DNA from: Sinomonas terrae
Lineage (GTDB): Bacteria; Actinomycetota; Actinomycetes; Actinomycetales; Micrococcaceae
Reading direction: 5' to 3'
Assembly: GCF_022539255.1 (NCBI RefSeq)
Contig: NZ_JAKZBV010000002.1
Coordinates: 62,001 to 126,000, forward strand
Length of the DNA: 64,000 bases
Shown here: positions 43,322-52,699 of the stretch, piece after piece
Numbering within the stretch: position 1 is the first letter of the stretch
Layout: every line of letters begins with the position of its first letter
Translations under genes and position numbers: made by a program
The notes under the pieces: model-generated
Database searches by the model: none
What the model saw: only the letters and a program-made list of their open reading frames with translations
Told to the model about the DNA's origin: nothing

Positions 43322-43756
43322 CAGCGGGTCTTCGCCCCGAACGCGAAGTTCCTGCGCAAGCGGGTGGCCCTGATCTACCGGCCGGTGGACCCGGGCCAGG
43401 GCGCGCGCACGGTCGATGCCATGGTCAAGAACGCCCAGTGGCGCATCGACACCCGCCGCGGCCGGGCGACCGGGTTCGACCGGGCCGCCCGGGACGTGGC
43501 GGAGAAGACCGAGGAGCAGCTGGCCAAGGGGGCACGCCTGTCGGCGTTCGCGCTGATGGTGACGGTGACGTTCGCCCCGACGGAGAAGGCCTACCGGGAT
43601 GCGCTGACCCAGGTGAAGTCGCTGATGAACTCGGTGATCCTCTCCTACCGGTTCGTCGAGCACGCCGGCTCGGCCGCCTTCCACACGACCCTGCCGTTCG
43701 GGGTGCTCCCGTGGAAGCACACGCTGAAGCCGCTGTGGATGGAAGGGGTCCTCTGA
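43322..43756 (+). pseudogene. SCO6880-like T4SS protein, 3' part
   Basis: About 143 residues in the same frame register as the 5' part, beginning QRVFAPNAKFLRKRVALIYR right after the IS and ending HTTLPFGVLPWKHTLKPLW. It lacks its own ribosome site; an internal ATG at 43418 or 43364 region could give a short product but not the membrane part. The stop TGA overlaps the ATG of the next gene, preserving the old operon structure. Confidence 0.8.
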
Positions 43757-45342
43757 TGCCCAAGACAACCAGACACAGGACGCCCAGGCAGTCCCACCGG
43801 GTCACGGCGAAGGGGATGACGGGGCTGGGCGGGGGACGGTGGGGGTCGGTGCCGCAGCCGCCGTTCTGGTATGCGGCGAGCGTGCAGCTGTGCGGGATCT
43901 ACCCCTTCGCCGCCGGCACCACCCGCCCCGCCGTGGGCACCCCGCTGGGGCGGGACATGGCGGTCGGGTCGGCCGTGGCCGGGGACATGAAGACCTGGTA
44001 CGACGCCGGGCTGATCTCGAGCCCGTCGATGATGCTGTTCGGGCTCAACGGCAACGGCAAGTCCAGCGTCGCCCAGCGCCTCATGTACGGGATGGCCGCC
44101 CGCGGGATCGCCCCGGCCGTGTTCGACCCGCTCAAGGGCGAGCACGTCGCCGCCGTGAACGCCCTCGGCGGGACCACGGTCAGCATCGGCCCCAAGTCCA
44201 GGGACCGGATCAACCCCCTGGACCTCGGCGCCCTCGGCGACGCCGCCGCCAAGCTCGGCGGGAAGGTCGGAGAGGACCTGCGCGCCCAGGCCGTCCGCGC
44301 CGCCGTGGACCTCGTCGCGCTCATCGTCCAGGTCAACCGCGGCCGGCCCCTGACCGACGTCCAGGACACCGTCCTGTCCCTGATGGTGCGCTCGGTCATC
44401 GACCGGGTCCACCGGCCGTGGATGGGGGACCTGCTGGCCGCGTTCGACGCCCCGCCCCCGGAGGCCCTCATGGGCCGCGGGGAGGGGGAGGACCCGGAGT
44501 TCCGGCGGCAGTACAACGACCTGCGCGCCTCGGTGTGGTCGGTCCTGAACGGCGACCTCGCCCAGCTGGTGGGGGGCCGGGCGAGCGTGCGGCTCGAGGT
44601 CGGCAACCCCGGCGGGTTCTGCTTCGACACCTCGGCCATCCCCGCCTCCAACCGCCGCCTGCTCTCCGCGGCGATGCTGGCGACCTGGTCGATCGGATTC
44701 GGCGCCATCGACGCCCACTGGGAGCTCGCCCGGCACGAGCGCGCCCAGGCCGAGGCAGCCGCCGCAGCGGGGGAGGCGTACGAGCCCAAGGTCCGCTGGG
44801 GCGGGTACCTGGCGTTGCAGGACGAGTTCTGGTTCCCGATGCGCGCCTGCGAGGGCATCGTCGACCGCGCAGACCGCATCGGCAGGACGAACAGGGGCCT
44901 GGGGGTGAGCGAGCTGAAGATCACCCATTCCCCCAAGGACGCCTTCTCCCTGCCCAACTCCCAGGACCGGGAGACCGCGCGCGGGTTCGCCCAGCGCTCG
45001 GGGGTGCTGGGCCTGATGGCGCTGTCCATGGACGACCTGGGGTGGCTGGATGCGAACGTGGTGCCGCTGAACGGGCAGGAGAAATCAATAGTGAACGGCT
45101 TCAACGCGCCCCCGAACTGGAAGCCGCGCCTCGACGGCGAGGGGAACCCGCTCCCGCCACCGGGGGCCGGGAAGATCCTGCTCAAGGTGCCCGGCCGGGT
45201 CGGGATCCCGGTGCAGATGACCCTGACCGAGGCCGAGAAGCGCCTCCACGTCACCGACGAGCGCTCCCGCCGACACCCCCACCCCCAGCCCCAGCATGAG
45301 GTCGCCGGGGCAGCGGCGGGGGAGAGGAGCGCGGTCCGATGA
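43756..45342 (+). CDS. VirB4-like type IV secretion ATPase
   Basis: 528 residues from ATG 43756 (TGATG overlap). Walker A GLNGNGKSSVAQR with K102, PAVFDPLKGEH after it, Walker B-like YLALQDEFWF and an arginine-rich distal part, as in actinobacterial transfer ATPases (SCO6881 type). It is shorter than proteobacterial VirB4 because the N-terminal domain is provided separately by the SCO6880-like protein, which is interrupted here. A GTP/ATP-driven role in pilus or channel assembly is expected. Confidence 0.88.
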   Translation: MPKTTRHRTPRQSHRVTAKGMTGLGGGRWGSVPQPPFWYAASVQLCGIYPFAAGTTRPAVGTPLGRDMAVGSAVAGDMKTWYDAGLISSPSMMLFGLNGNGKSSVAQRLMYGMAARGIAPAVFDPLKGEHVAAVNALGGTTVSIGPKSRDRINPLDLGALGDAAAKLGGKVGEDLRAQAVRAAVDLVALIVQVNRGRPLTDVQDTVLSLMVRSVIDRVHRPWMGDLLAAFDAPPPEALMGRGEGEDPEFRRQYNDLRASVWSVLNGDLAQLVGGRASVRLEVGNPGGFCFDTSAIPASNRRLLSAAMLATWSIGFGAIDAHWELARHERAQAEAAAAAGEAYEPKVRWGGYLALQDEFWFPMRACEGIVDRADRIGRTNRGLGVSELKITHSPKDAFSLPNSQDRETARGFAQRSGVLGLMALSMDDLGWLDANVVPLNGQEKSIVNGFNAPPNWKPRLDGEGNPLPPPGAGKILLKVPGRVGIPVQMTLTEAEKRLHVTDERSRRHPHPQPQHEVAGAAAGERSAVR

Positions 45343-47198
45343 CCGGCGGGCTGACGAACCCTGCGAACAACCGGGTCAGGGACCCCGCCCCCGCCGGGCC
45401 CTGGGTCCTCGTGGGGGCGATGCTGGTGGTGGGCCTGGCCGCCGCGGACCTCTGGGCCGCCATCACCCTCTCCCACCTCCTCGACGGGACCGCCGGCGCC
45501 CTCCCGGCCGCCGTCCCCGACCGCCTCCGCGCCCTCCTCCAGAGCAGGGTCGGGTGGACCGGGACGACGACCGGGATCCTCATCGCCCTCGCGGTCATTG
45601 AGGCGCTGCTGGCCGCCTGGGTCCTCGTCCGCCTCCATATCCGGCGGCGTGGCAGGAGCCGGGTCGACGACCTTGCGGGCTTCATGGGGACCGGGCGGGA
45701 CATCGCCCCGCTGACGAGGAAGGCCGCAGCCGCCACCGCGAAGCGTCTCGGCGTCACCGCACATCCCGGCACAGGCCACCCCGGCGCTTCCGACGGCGGC
45801 GCGGCGCCGGTGGTGGGGGTCCCGCTGGGCCGGCACCTGCTCACCGGGGCGCCGCTGTACGGGTCGTTCGAGGACATGATGGTCATGGTCGCCGGGCCCC
45901 GCACCGGCAAGTCCACCTCCTACGTCATCCCGGCCATGCTCGAGGCCCCCGGGGCCTGCCTGGCCACCTCCAACAAGCGCGACGTCCTGGACGCCACCCG
46001 CGGCGTGCGCGCGGCCCGTGGGCCGGTGTGGGTGTTCGACCCGCAGGGCATCGCCGCCGAGGACCCGGCCTGGTTCTGGGACCCGCTCTCCTACGTCACC
46101 GACGAGGTCAGGGCAGCCCAGCTCGCCGAGCACTTCGCCGCCGGCTCCCGCGACCCCGGCGCGAAGACCGACGCCTACTTCGACCCCGCCGGGCGGAAGC
46201 TCCTGGCCGGGCTGCTGCTCGCCGCCGCCCTCGGCAACCGCCCGATCACCGAGGTCTACCGGTGGCTCACCCGCCCCACCGAGGACGAGCCCGTCAGGAT
46301 CCTCGCCCGCCACGGGCACGAGCTCATCGCCGACGCCGTCGACGGGGTCATCGCCGCCCCCGACAAGCAGCGCGGCGGCATCTACGGCACCGCCCAGCAG
46401 ATGGCCGAATGCCTGACCAACCGCCAGGTCACCCAATGGGTCACCAGGGGCGGCCCCGACGACCGCCGTCCCGCCTTCGACCCGGCCCGGTTCGTCCGCT
46501 CCGCCGGCACCCTCTACAGCCTCTCCAAGGAAGGCTCCGGCTCCGCAGGCCCGCTCGTGACCGCGCTGACGGTCGCCGTCGTCGAGGCCGCCGAGGAGCT
46601 CGCCGTCGCCTCCCCGGGCGGCCGCCTGGCCACCCCTTTGATGGGGGTCCTGGACGAGGCAGCGAACGTGTGCCGCTGGCAGCGCCTGCCCGACCTGTAC
46701 AGCCACTACGGCTCCCGCGGGATCATCCTGATGACGATCCTGCAGTCCAAGTCCCAGGCCGTGGACGTCTGGGGAGAGTCCGGGTGGCGGAAGCTCTTCT
46801 CCGCCGCCAACGTCAAGGTCTACGGGGGAGGCGTCTCCGAGACCGGCTTCCTCGAGGACCTCTCCCGCCTCGTCGGCGAGCACGAGCGCATCCGCTCCTC
46901 CACCACCACCGGATCAGGATCGGGGTCGCAGTCGGTGTCCTATCAGGTCCAGCGCCAGCGCACCCTCGACGTCGCCGACCTCGCCGCCCTCCCCAAAGGC
47001 CGCGCCCTGGTCTTCGCCTCCGGGGCCCGCCCGGCCCTCGTGCGCACCGTGCCCTGGATGGCCGGCCCCCACGCCCAAGCGGTCAAGGCCTCCATCCTCG
47101 CCCACAACCCTGCCGGCCAGAACAACCTCGAGACCGCCATGGGCGACGTCGCGGCAGCGGTGGCGGCCGAGGCGAAACGCAGCGTCGGGGAGGGCTGA
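45339..47198 (+). CDS. VirD4/TraG-like coupling ATPase
   Basis: 619 residues. Two N-terminal membrane segments (PWVLVGAMLVVGLAAADLWA and GTTTGILIALAVIEALLAAW), then the ATPase: Walker A VAGPRTGKSTS with K191, Walker B GVLDEAANV and QSKSQ near the arginine region. Coupling proteins bring the relaxase-DNA complex to the channel. Overlaps both neighbours by 4 bp and 1 bp. No relaxase is seen in this window. Confidence 0.92.
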   Translation: MTGGLTNPANNRVRDPAPAGPWVLVGAMLVVGLAAADLWAAITLSHLLDGTAGALPAAVPDRLRALLQSRVGWTGTTTGILIALAVIEALLAAWVLVRLHIRRRGRSRVDDLAGFMGTGRDIAPLTRKAAAATAKRLGVTAHPGTGHPGASDGGAAPVVGVPLGRHLLTGAPLYGSFEDMMVMVAGPRTGKSTSYVIPAMLEAPGACLATSNKRDVLDATRGVRAARGPVWVFDPQGIAAEDPAWFWDPLSYVTDEVRAAQLAEHFAAGSRDPGAKTDAYFDPAGRKLLAGLLLAAALGNRPITEVYRWLTRPTEDEPVRILARHGHELIADAVDGVIAAPDKQRGGIYGTAQQMAECLTNRQVTQWVTRGGPDDRRPAFDPARFVRSAGTLYSLSKEGSGSAGPLVTALTVAVVEAAEELAVASPGGRLATPLMGVLDEAANVCRWQRLPDLYSHYGSRGIILMTILQSKSQAVDVWGESGWRKLFSAANVKVYGGGVSETGFLEDLSRLVGEHERIRSSTTTGSGSGSQSVSYQVQRQRTLDVADLAALPKGRALVFASGARPALVRTVPWMAGPHAQAVKASILAHNPAGQNNLETAMGDVAAAVAAEAKRSVGEG

Positions 47199-47593
47199 TG
47201 GCCGAGGAGGCGTGGGACGCCGACCCCACCGAAGAGCAGGCCACCGAGCCAGAGCCGACTACCTATTACCGGAACGTTGACGAGTTCGTGCGCGAATTCC
47301 TCGCCAGCGCCTACCGCCGCACCCTCTCCGACCGCGGCACCCCCCCGTTCTGGGACCCCGAATGGTGGCGGCACGAGGAGGCCATCATGCGCCTCGAAGC
47401 CCTCTGGCGCGCCTGGGAGCAACTCCGCCTCGACCCCGCCCTCGGCATGAGCGTGTGGTGGCGCGACCACGCCGACCACCACATGCCCGCCCTCATGGCC
47501 GACACCGGCCCCTTCCGGTACGCCAAGGCCAAGACCAACCCCGGCGAACCCCTCCCATGCACCGCCCCGCCGGCAGGCATGTTTCCGGGCTGA
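47198..47593 (+). CDS. DUF4913-family protein
   Basis: 131 residues, start in TGATG overlap with the coupling protein. YYRNVDEFVREFLASAYRR, FWDPEWWRHEEAIMRLEALW and MSVWWRDHADHHMPAL match the DUF4913 family that commonly follows TraG-like genes in actinobacterial plasmids. Function unknown; last gene of the transfer operon. Confidence 0.85.
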   Translation: MAEEAWDADPTEEQATEPEPTTYYRNVDEFVREFLASAYRRTLSDRGTPPFWDPEWWRHEEAIMRLEALWRAWEQLRLDPALGMSVWWRDHADHHMPALMADTGPFRYAKAKTNPGEPLPCTAPPAGMFPG

Positions 47594-47730
47594 GCACCGC
47601 GGCTCGGGCCCGAAGGGATGCTGGAGAGGCGACGCAGCCGGACGCCGTGCTCGTCGCCGGGCTGGTCTGAGCCGGCCTTGGTCGGCGAGGCTCCCGCACT
47701 CATTCGCCTCCGGCGCCTAGTCTGACACCT

Positions 47731-47865
47731 ATGGAGACCAGCGAAGCGCAGCCGGTCCTCGAAGGGCAGACCTCGATCGAGGACCTGCTCGGCAAGCCGG
47801 CAGCCAGCCGCGCCGAGGCGTACCCGCAGCAGGGCTGCCTGCCCGGGCTCGAGGTCGTGGCCTGA
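47731..47865 (+). CDS. Very small hypothetical protein, 44 residues
   Basis: ATG 47731 to TGA 47865, product METSEAQPVLEGQTSIEDLL followed by a 24-residue tail ending GCLPGLEVVA. A -10-like TAGTCT ends 6 bp upstream of the ATG, so a leaderless transcript is possible. Acidic and without membrane segment. Low confidence. Confidence 0.35.
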   Translation: METSEAQPVLEGQTSIEDLLGKPAASRAEAYPQQGCLPGLEVVA

Positions 47866-47881
47866 TCCGCGTGCGGGCGCT

Positions 47882-48181
47882 TCAGGCCTCGCAGTCGGCG
47901 CAGTACTCAGCGCCGCCGTGCACCCGGGCGATCTGGGAGCGGTGGCGGACAAGGTAGCAGGACTGGCAGACGAACTCGTCCTCCCCTTGCGGGACGAGGC
48001 GGACGGTGAGCTCCGCGTCGAGGATCTCCCCGCCCGGTACGTCTCCTCCGTCTAGGTCGTCGCCGTCGAGGTCGCGGACGACGCTGCGCGCATCCGGGGC
48101 GTTGGCGGACCTGGCCGCCTCGAGCGAGTCCTCCTGGGACTCCCTGACATCGGGGCGGAGCTCGTCGTAGTCGGCGCCCAC
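47882..48181 (-). CDS. DUF4193-family zinc-ribbon protein
   Basis: 99 residues from GTG 48181 with AAGGGAG upstream; a longer frame to 48349 is unlikely. The C-terminal part LTVRLVPQGEDEFVCQSCYL and RHRSQIARVHGGAEYCADCE, with two CxxC pairs, fits the DUF4193 family, usually a chromosomal actinobacterial protein of about 95-100 residues. An acidic N-terminal half precedes it. Role unknown. Confidence 0.85.
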   Translation of the reverse strand: MGADYDELRPDVRESQEDSLEAARSANAPDARSVVRDLDGDDLDGGDVPGGEILDAELTVRLVPQGEDEFVCQSCYLVRHRSQIARVHGGAEYCADCEA

Positions 48182-48338
48182 TCGGCATTCTCCCTTCCTG
48201 GTCGACCTCGGGTGTGACAGCAGGCAACCGTACACCACTTCGGCAGAGGCTAGATCAGTCCGTGGGTTCTGGAGCGGGGCACCCTGCGGGCAGTAGGGTT
48301 TCGAACCTGATTGTTCACGGAACCGGAGAGGGAGCACC

Positions 48339-48683
48339 ATGGAGATCACCAGCGCCGATCGCCCCGGCTACCGCGAGATCGCCCTCTCGGGCCGGGTCAA
48401 CCTCAACAGCGCGGGACAGCTCGCCGAGGCCGTCGACCGCGCGGTCGCCGAAGGCGAGCCGCGGATTGTGCTGGACCTCGCAGGGGTCCCGACCATGGAC
48501 TCCACCGGCCTCGGCGCGCTCGTCACCGCCTGCCGGGCCGCACGGCAGGCAGGCGGGGACCTGCGGATCGTGAAGGCCAGGCCAGCCGTGCGCGAGCTCC
48601 TCGAGCGCACCAACGTCGCCCGCGTGCTCCCGCTCCACGCCACCGCAGAGGAGGCGTTCCCCGACCAGGCGACGAACCGATAG
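48339..48683 (+). CDS. STAS-domain anti-sigma factor antagonist
   Basis: 114 residues, ATG with CGGAGAGGGAGC upstream. Single STAS domain; the phosphorylatable serine is S55 in PTMDSTGLGAL. Such proteins control sigma factors by binding anti-sigma kinases in general stress responses. No kinase or sigma gene is adjacent, so its partner is elsewhere. Confidence 0.88.
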   Translation: MEITSADRPGYREIALSGRVNLNSAGQLAEAVDRAVAEGEPRIVLDLAGVPTMDSTGLGALVTACRAARQAGGDLRIVKARPAVRELLERTNVARVLPLHATAEEAFPDQATNR

Positions 48684-49147
48684 AGTCTGCATCGTTTTCT
48701 GGTTTGCGGGAGCACTGGTGCGGGTATTGCCTGGAGAGCGTGCGGGGAGGCGGCGCGTCGTTGGGCTGGGGCCAGATCGCGTCGCGCCACACGCTGGATG
48801 AGTGGCGTCCCCCGGCGTTCGTCTTCGGTCCAGCCACGGGCCACTGCCGGGGGACGACCGCCCCGGCCATACGTGCGGGCCCGGCTCGAGAAGGCGACGG
48901 AGTATCCGGGACCCAACGAGCGGCTCAGGCTCGAGGTCGCGATCTGCCGGCACCGGGAGCCGGGGCGGCGTTCTCCGGGGCGAGTGCGCAAGCGGCCGTG
49001 TTCGGTCTCGACTACCCCAGCCAGCCCCCGGATTGGCTCGATGTCCCGGCGGTGCGTCCCGTGCAGCGGATGCGCGAGGACTGGAACGACACCATGTTCT
49101 TCGGATGCGACGTCGAGGTCCTCAAGAAGGAGACGGCCGGCTCGTGA
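48684..49147 (+). other. No intact gene; possible decayed coding sequence
   Basis: 464 bp without a credible full gene. Protein-like stretches occur in different plus-strand frames: RARLEKATEYPGPNERLRLE (about 48875-48940) and then FGLDYPSQPPDWLDVPAV leading to MFFGCDVEVLKKETAGS with a stop at 49147. This looks like a frameshifted remnant, but the family is unknown. Confidence 0.3.
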
Positions 49148-49172
49148 GCCCGACCCCGGGCTTCTCTCGCGG

Positions 49173-49715
49173 TCAGAGGATGCGCTGGTACATGCGGTGG
49201 TCCTGCCAGGAGCCGGCGATCTGAAGGTAGCTGCGGGCGAGCCCGTAGAACTCGAAGCCGTTCTTCTCCAGCACCCTCTGGGAGGCCGCGTTGCGCGGGA
49301 GCGTCGCGGCCTCGATGCGGTGCAGCCCGAGGCCGTCCCGGGCGATCTCCACGAGGACTCCGACCGTCTGGGTCATGATCCCCTGCCCCTGGGCGCGCTC
49401 GGCGATCCAGTACCCCAGATGTGCGTTCTGGAAGGCGCCGCGAACGATCGAAGACAGGGTGGCCCCGCCGATGATGGAGCCGTCCTCGACCAGGACCAGC
49501 GGCAGCTCGGTTCGCCGCATGAGCTCCCCGAGCGCGTGGGCGACCGCCTGCACCTGCCCCTCCTCCGTGTACCACTCCTCGGGGCGCGCCGGTTCCCATG
49601 GGGCCAGGTACTCGCGGTTCTCGGCGTACGCCTTGGCCAGCAGGCCGGCGTCCTCCGGGCTCAACAGTCGCAGCACGACTCCGCTGGCGAGCGTCCTCTC
49701 GGCCTCCATCCGCAC
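49173..49715 (-). CDS. GNAT-family N-acetyltransferase (RimJ/RimL-like)
   Basis: 180 residues. Acetyl-CoA-binding motif ERAQGQGIMTQTVG at about 110-123 (the Q/RxxGxG/A pattern), LHRIEAATLPRNAASQRVLE near 138-157 and GFEFYGLARSYLQI at the end follow RimJ/RimL-type protein or small-molecule acetyltransferases. Substrate unknown. Alone on this strand between plus-strand genes. Confidence 0.88.
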   Translation of the reverse strand: MRMEAERTLASGVVLRLLSPEDAGLLAKAYAENREYLAPWEPARPEEWYTEEGQVQAVAHALGELMRRTELPLVLVEDGSIIGGATLSSIVRGAFQNAHLGYWIAERAQGQGIMTQTVGVLVEIARDGLGLHRIEAATLPRNAASQRVLEKNGFEFYGLARSYLQIAGSWQDHRMYQRIL

Positions 49716-49934
49716 AGCCTAACGGCCGCTCCGACCCACGGTGAGAAAGTCGAGGCGAATGGCCGCCCCGGCCTGCCGACGCCCCGGACCGAGCAGGACC
49801 GGCGCGCGCAACCGCTGCCACATCGGTCACTCCTTCCACTCCACTGGCCGCTCGCCCTTAGGATGAGCGCGAAGGAAGGCGCTGGACCCGGCCGCGGAAT
49901 GCGGCCACAGAGCCACCGGCGGAAGGCAGCACCA

Positions 49935-50138
49935 ATGGCAACAGGCACCGTGAAGTGGTTCAACTCCGAGAAGGGCTACGGCTTCATCGCCCCCGACGAC
50001 GGCTCGGACGACCTCTTCGCCCACTACTCCGAGATCGACGCCCGCGGCTTCCGCTCCTTCGAGGAGGGTCAGAAGGTCGAGTACGAAGTCGGGCAGGGGC
50101 AGAAGGGCCCGCAGGCCCAGAAGATCCGCCCCCTCTGA
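49935..50138 (+). CDS. cspA: CspA-family cold-shock protein
   Basis: 67 residues, the canonical length. RNP1 KGYGFIAP and RNP2 DLFAHYSEI motifs are present, with the family start GTVKWFNSEKG. OB-fold RNA chaperone. The sequence before it (49716-49934) holds no gene but may be a structured cold-shock leader. Confidence 0.95.
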   Translation: MATGTVKWFNSEKGYGFIAPDDGSDDLFAHYSEIDARGFRSFEEGQKVEYEVGQGQKGPQAQKIRPL

Positions 50139-50600
50139 CCCCAGCGGCTTCCTGAGCTTCCGGGTCCACGGATGCCGGGCCGAAGGTGTGTTTGCCGTAG
50201 GCGCCGTCCTCGCCGAGGTGGACTCCGTGGTCTGAGGCGAGGACCACGACGGTGCGCTCGGCGATGCCTTGCTCCTCGAGCGCGTCCAGGAGGCGGCCCA
50301 CCTGATGGTCGAGCCACGCGACCGCCCGTAGTATGCGACCTGCCGCGCTGGAAGTCGGACAGATCCATGTCGTGGCCCCCATTGACCTCGGCGAAGCGCG
50401 ACTCGAATCTGCTCGTGCCGTCCGCGAAGACCGGGGCGTTGGCGAAGTCAATGTGCTCGTAGCTGCTGGCCCAGGGCTCGGGAACGATGACGGGGGTGTG
50501 GGGCCGGAGACAGGAAGCCCTGACGAGGAATGGTTCCTCGTTTTCGGCCATCGCGGTGATGGCCCGCTCGGCTGCCCTGCCGAGCCGACGGCAGGAGCTG
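50139..50600 (-). pseudogene. Sulfatase remnant
   Basis: Two minus-strand stretches in different frames match the sulfatase family. The upstream piece (about 50575 to 50345) reads AMAENEEPFLVRASCLRPHT, EPWASSYEHIDFANAP and NGGHDMDLSDFQRG. The downstream piece (about 50335 to 50160) reads AVAWLDHQVGRLLDALEEQG then VVVLASDHGVHLGEDGAYGK. A small deletion joins them out of frame, and both ends are missing, including the formylglycine site. A decayed gene. Confidence 0.7.
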
Positions 50601-51065
50601 ATCCGGAAGCAACTCCCTTTCCGCCTCCAGGACTCGTCCCGGCCAACACGCCAGCGGCAACGCCCACACACGGGTCCGGGACTGTGGTCTCCGACCCCCC
50701 CTCCACTGCGGCGAAGTCGGCGATACTCCAGCGTCTCGATGGACTGCGGGCAAGCCAGTGGGGGCTGGACCTGCCTTGCTATGTCAACCAGAACGAAGAC
50801 CAGGATGACGGCTTGACATAGGACCACGGGGGGGCGGTGTTTGCCCTGCTGAAATTTGCCAACGCCTTTCCGCCCGCCCTGCTTGGAGCGATGCGCGTAT
50901 ACATCGGGATATTCGTCGCTTACGGAATTCCGATGATTCCCTGTGGCTGGCTGCTGCCGATGTACATTACCGCCGGAAGGTCGGCTGCCCAGTTCCTGGG
51001 ACCCGAGCGAACCGCCCGAAAGAGGACCGGCTATCGGACGGCGAAGCTCACCGTACCGTGGGTGC
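50601..51065. other. No gene identified
   Basis: 465 bp between the sulfatase remnant and the ABM gene. Open frames are short and lack recognisable features. One stretch reads RLDGLRASQWGLDLPCYVNQ near 50735-50790 on the plus strand without a start. Probably debris. Confidence 0.3.
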
Positions 51066-51350
51066 ATGACCGAGATTCATATCACTGGCCAGCTCGTATG
51101 CTCGACGGAGGAAGAGGCACGAGTCGTGCGCCTTCACCTGCCGGATCATGTCAGGCTCACGCGGGCCGAAGTCGGCTGCACCTCCTTCGAGGTCATCCCA
51201 ACCGACGATCCACTGGTCTGGTCAGTCGAGGAGCGGTTTGAAGATCAGGACGTGTTCGACTCTCATCAGCAACGAGTCGTGAGCAGTGAGTGGGGCCGGG
51301 CCACGGCTGGCGTCGAACGCCGCTACTCGATCGAGGGCCTTATCCGCTGA
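51066..51350 (+). CDS. ABM-domain quinol monooxygenase-like protein
   Basis: 94 residues from ATG 51066. Ferredoxin-like small fold: ITGQLVCSTEEEARVVRLHL, TRAEVGCTSFEVIPTDDP and VWSVEERFEDQDVFDSHQQR are typical of antibiotic-biosynthesis-monooxygenase (YgiN-like) proteins, cofactor-free oxygenases or aldehyde-detoxifying proteins. No operon partner. Confidence 0.8.
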   Translation: MTEIHITGQLVCSTEEEARVVRLHLPDHVRLTRAEVGCTSFEVIPTDDPLVWSVEERFEDQDVFDSHQQRVVSSEWGRATAGVERRYSIEGLIR

Positions 51351-51429
51351 GCCGATCGCCATTGTGCAGCCCCCGCTGACGTATGAACGCTGATACGGTC
51401 GTGTCACGACATTCCGCGAGGAGGACTGG

Positions 51430-51522
51430 ATGGGGATCAGTACCGGAGCCCTAGTCGGGGTCCTCACTACTCTGTTCGTTGTCCTGGTGGTGGTCTTCAT
51501 CATCGTTCGGCGCAGGCGGTAG
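51430..51522 (+). CDS. Single-span membrane microprotein, 30 residues
   Basis: ATG 51430 with GCGAGGAGGAC upstream. The product MGISTGALVGVLTTLFVVLV continues with a hydrophobic run and ends in four arginines (positive-inside anchor). A strong hairpin follows its stop. Short, but the start site, membrane span and terminator agree. Confidence 0.55.
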   Translation: MGISTGALVGVLTTLFVVLVVVFIIVRRRR

Positions 51523-51532
51523 CTTCCTGGCC

Positions 51533-51558
51533 GCCCGCAAGCGGATCTGCTTGCGGGC
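51533..51558 (+). terminator. Terminator after the microprotein gene
   Basis: GCCCGCAAGC and GCTTGCGGGC (10-bp stem, 6-nt loop), 11 bp past the stop. Confidence 0.75.
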
Positions 51559-51616
51559 ATGCGCAACCCGAGCGCCCCTAACGGGCGCTGCTTGGCGTTC
51601 GATTGTTCGCAGGGCG

Positions 51617-51745
51617 TCAGCTGTGAAGGCGTGTGGGGTTGAGGCGGTAGGAGTCGGTGCCGGTCTGGATGATGGTGCCGTTGAAGGTGAGCCGGTCCAC
51701 GATCGCGGCGCAGAGGCGGGGGTCGGTGAAAGATTCAAAGTCGAT
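51617..51745 (-). pseudogene. IS21-family istB C-terminal fragment
   Basis: The minus-strand frame ends FTDPRLCAAIVDRLTFNGTI and then IQTGTDSYRL, the C-terminal end of IstB, the ATP-binding helper of IS21 transposases. The upstream Walker motifs and istA are absent, so this is only a scar of a former IS21 element. Confidence 0.75.
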
Positions 51746-52699
51746 CTGGGCGCTCCCGACCCGACCCAGGCTTACACGCTCGGCTCCCCCGACACGAGGA
51801 CCACACTCGAACCTGAGTCGTGCCACTCTTGGGGGTTTCGGCGACTTGAGGGCCGCACTGCCTTGATTTTCCGGGGTTCTCAGTCCGCGTTTTACGCACT
51901 AACGGGTGGGACCTGAGTACGTGAGAAACGGGCTATGACCCGATCTTGAAGACGTGAAGGAGCCTTTGGGCGCCTATGCCGCCGACGACGAACACGAACC
52001 TGCTGACGGGTGACGGGGGCGTGGAATTTGGGACCCTCAGCGGTGGCCCTTGGTGCCGGCTGACTCGCGATGGTCCTCTTCGCGTACCAGTCCGTTCCGC
52101 AGGCTGGGGGCATCGCCCCCTCATCCGGGCCGCGGGGAGGCTCGGAGCTGCTCTCCGGGCATGGGGATCCCGGCCCCCAGGGTGGGCGACGGGGACTGCT
52201 CTCGATCCCGTGGCCCGGGGCAGGCTGTGCGCCCGTGAGGGCCGTGCATAGGCTTGCCGGGGGCGGCGCGAGCCTGCGGTCCGCAGTCGGCGGGCGCGAC
52301 GCTGACCAAGGAGGAGCTGAGCTTCTCACCGTGCGCCGACACGGATCGTATCTGTTCCTGCGGTACGCCATGCGCGGTATTTCCCCGCCCGCAACCGAAT
52401 CCGGCGGGCGACTGGCGGGGCCCTGTCACTGGAGCACCCGGACCGTCCTCGGGCCTGCAGGGAACCTGCAGCCCTCCAGCGTGAACATGGAGGCGGAGGC
52501 CGCCGGTTTCAGCTCGACGGCCTGCGCTGAAGCTTGATGACTGTCTGTCACCACGTGTGGGAGGCGATGGGCTGGGCATCGCGCCCCGGCGCGAGCCGGA
52601 GCTCCATCGGAGGATTACGCGGACCGGAATAGGAGTCGTTCGGAGAAGACCAGCGATGAACGGAATGGCTGGTATGGCACGCGGAGGCGGAGGGTGTCG
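51746..52699. other. About 950 bp without a recognisable gene
   Basis: No frame on either strand has a family signature. The longest frames (52070-52537 plus and the minus-strand frame through 52121) are compositional. The region between an IS21 scar and a transaldolase remnant is probably debris from rearrangement. A ribosome-site-like GGAGGCGGAGG at about 52682 serves the transaldolase remnant. Confidence 0.4.

Noticed and set aside
43899..46883. 994-residue minus-strand frame across the VirB4-like and TraG-like genes
   Set aside because: Antisense shadow; both plus-strand genes carry Walker motifs and coupled starts.
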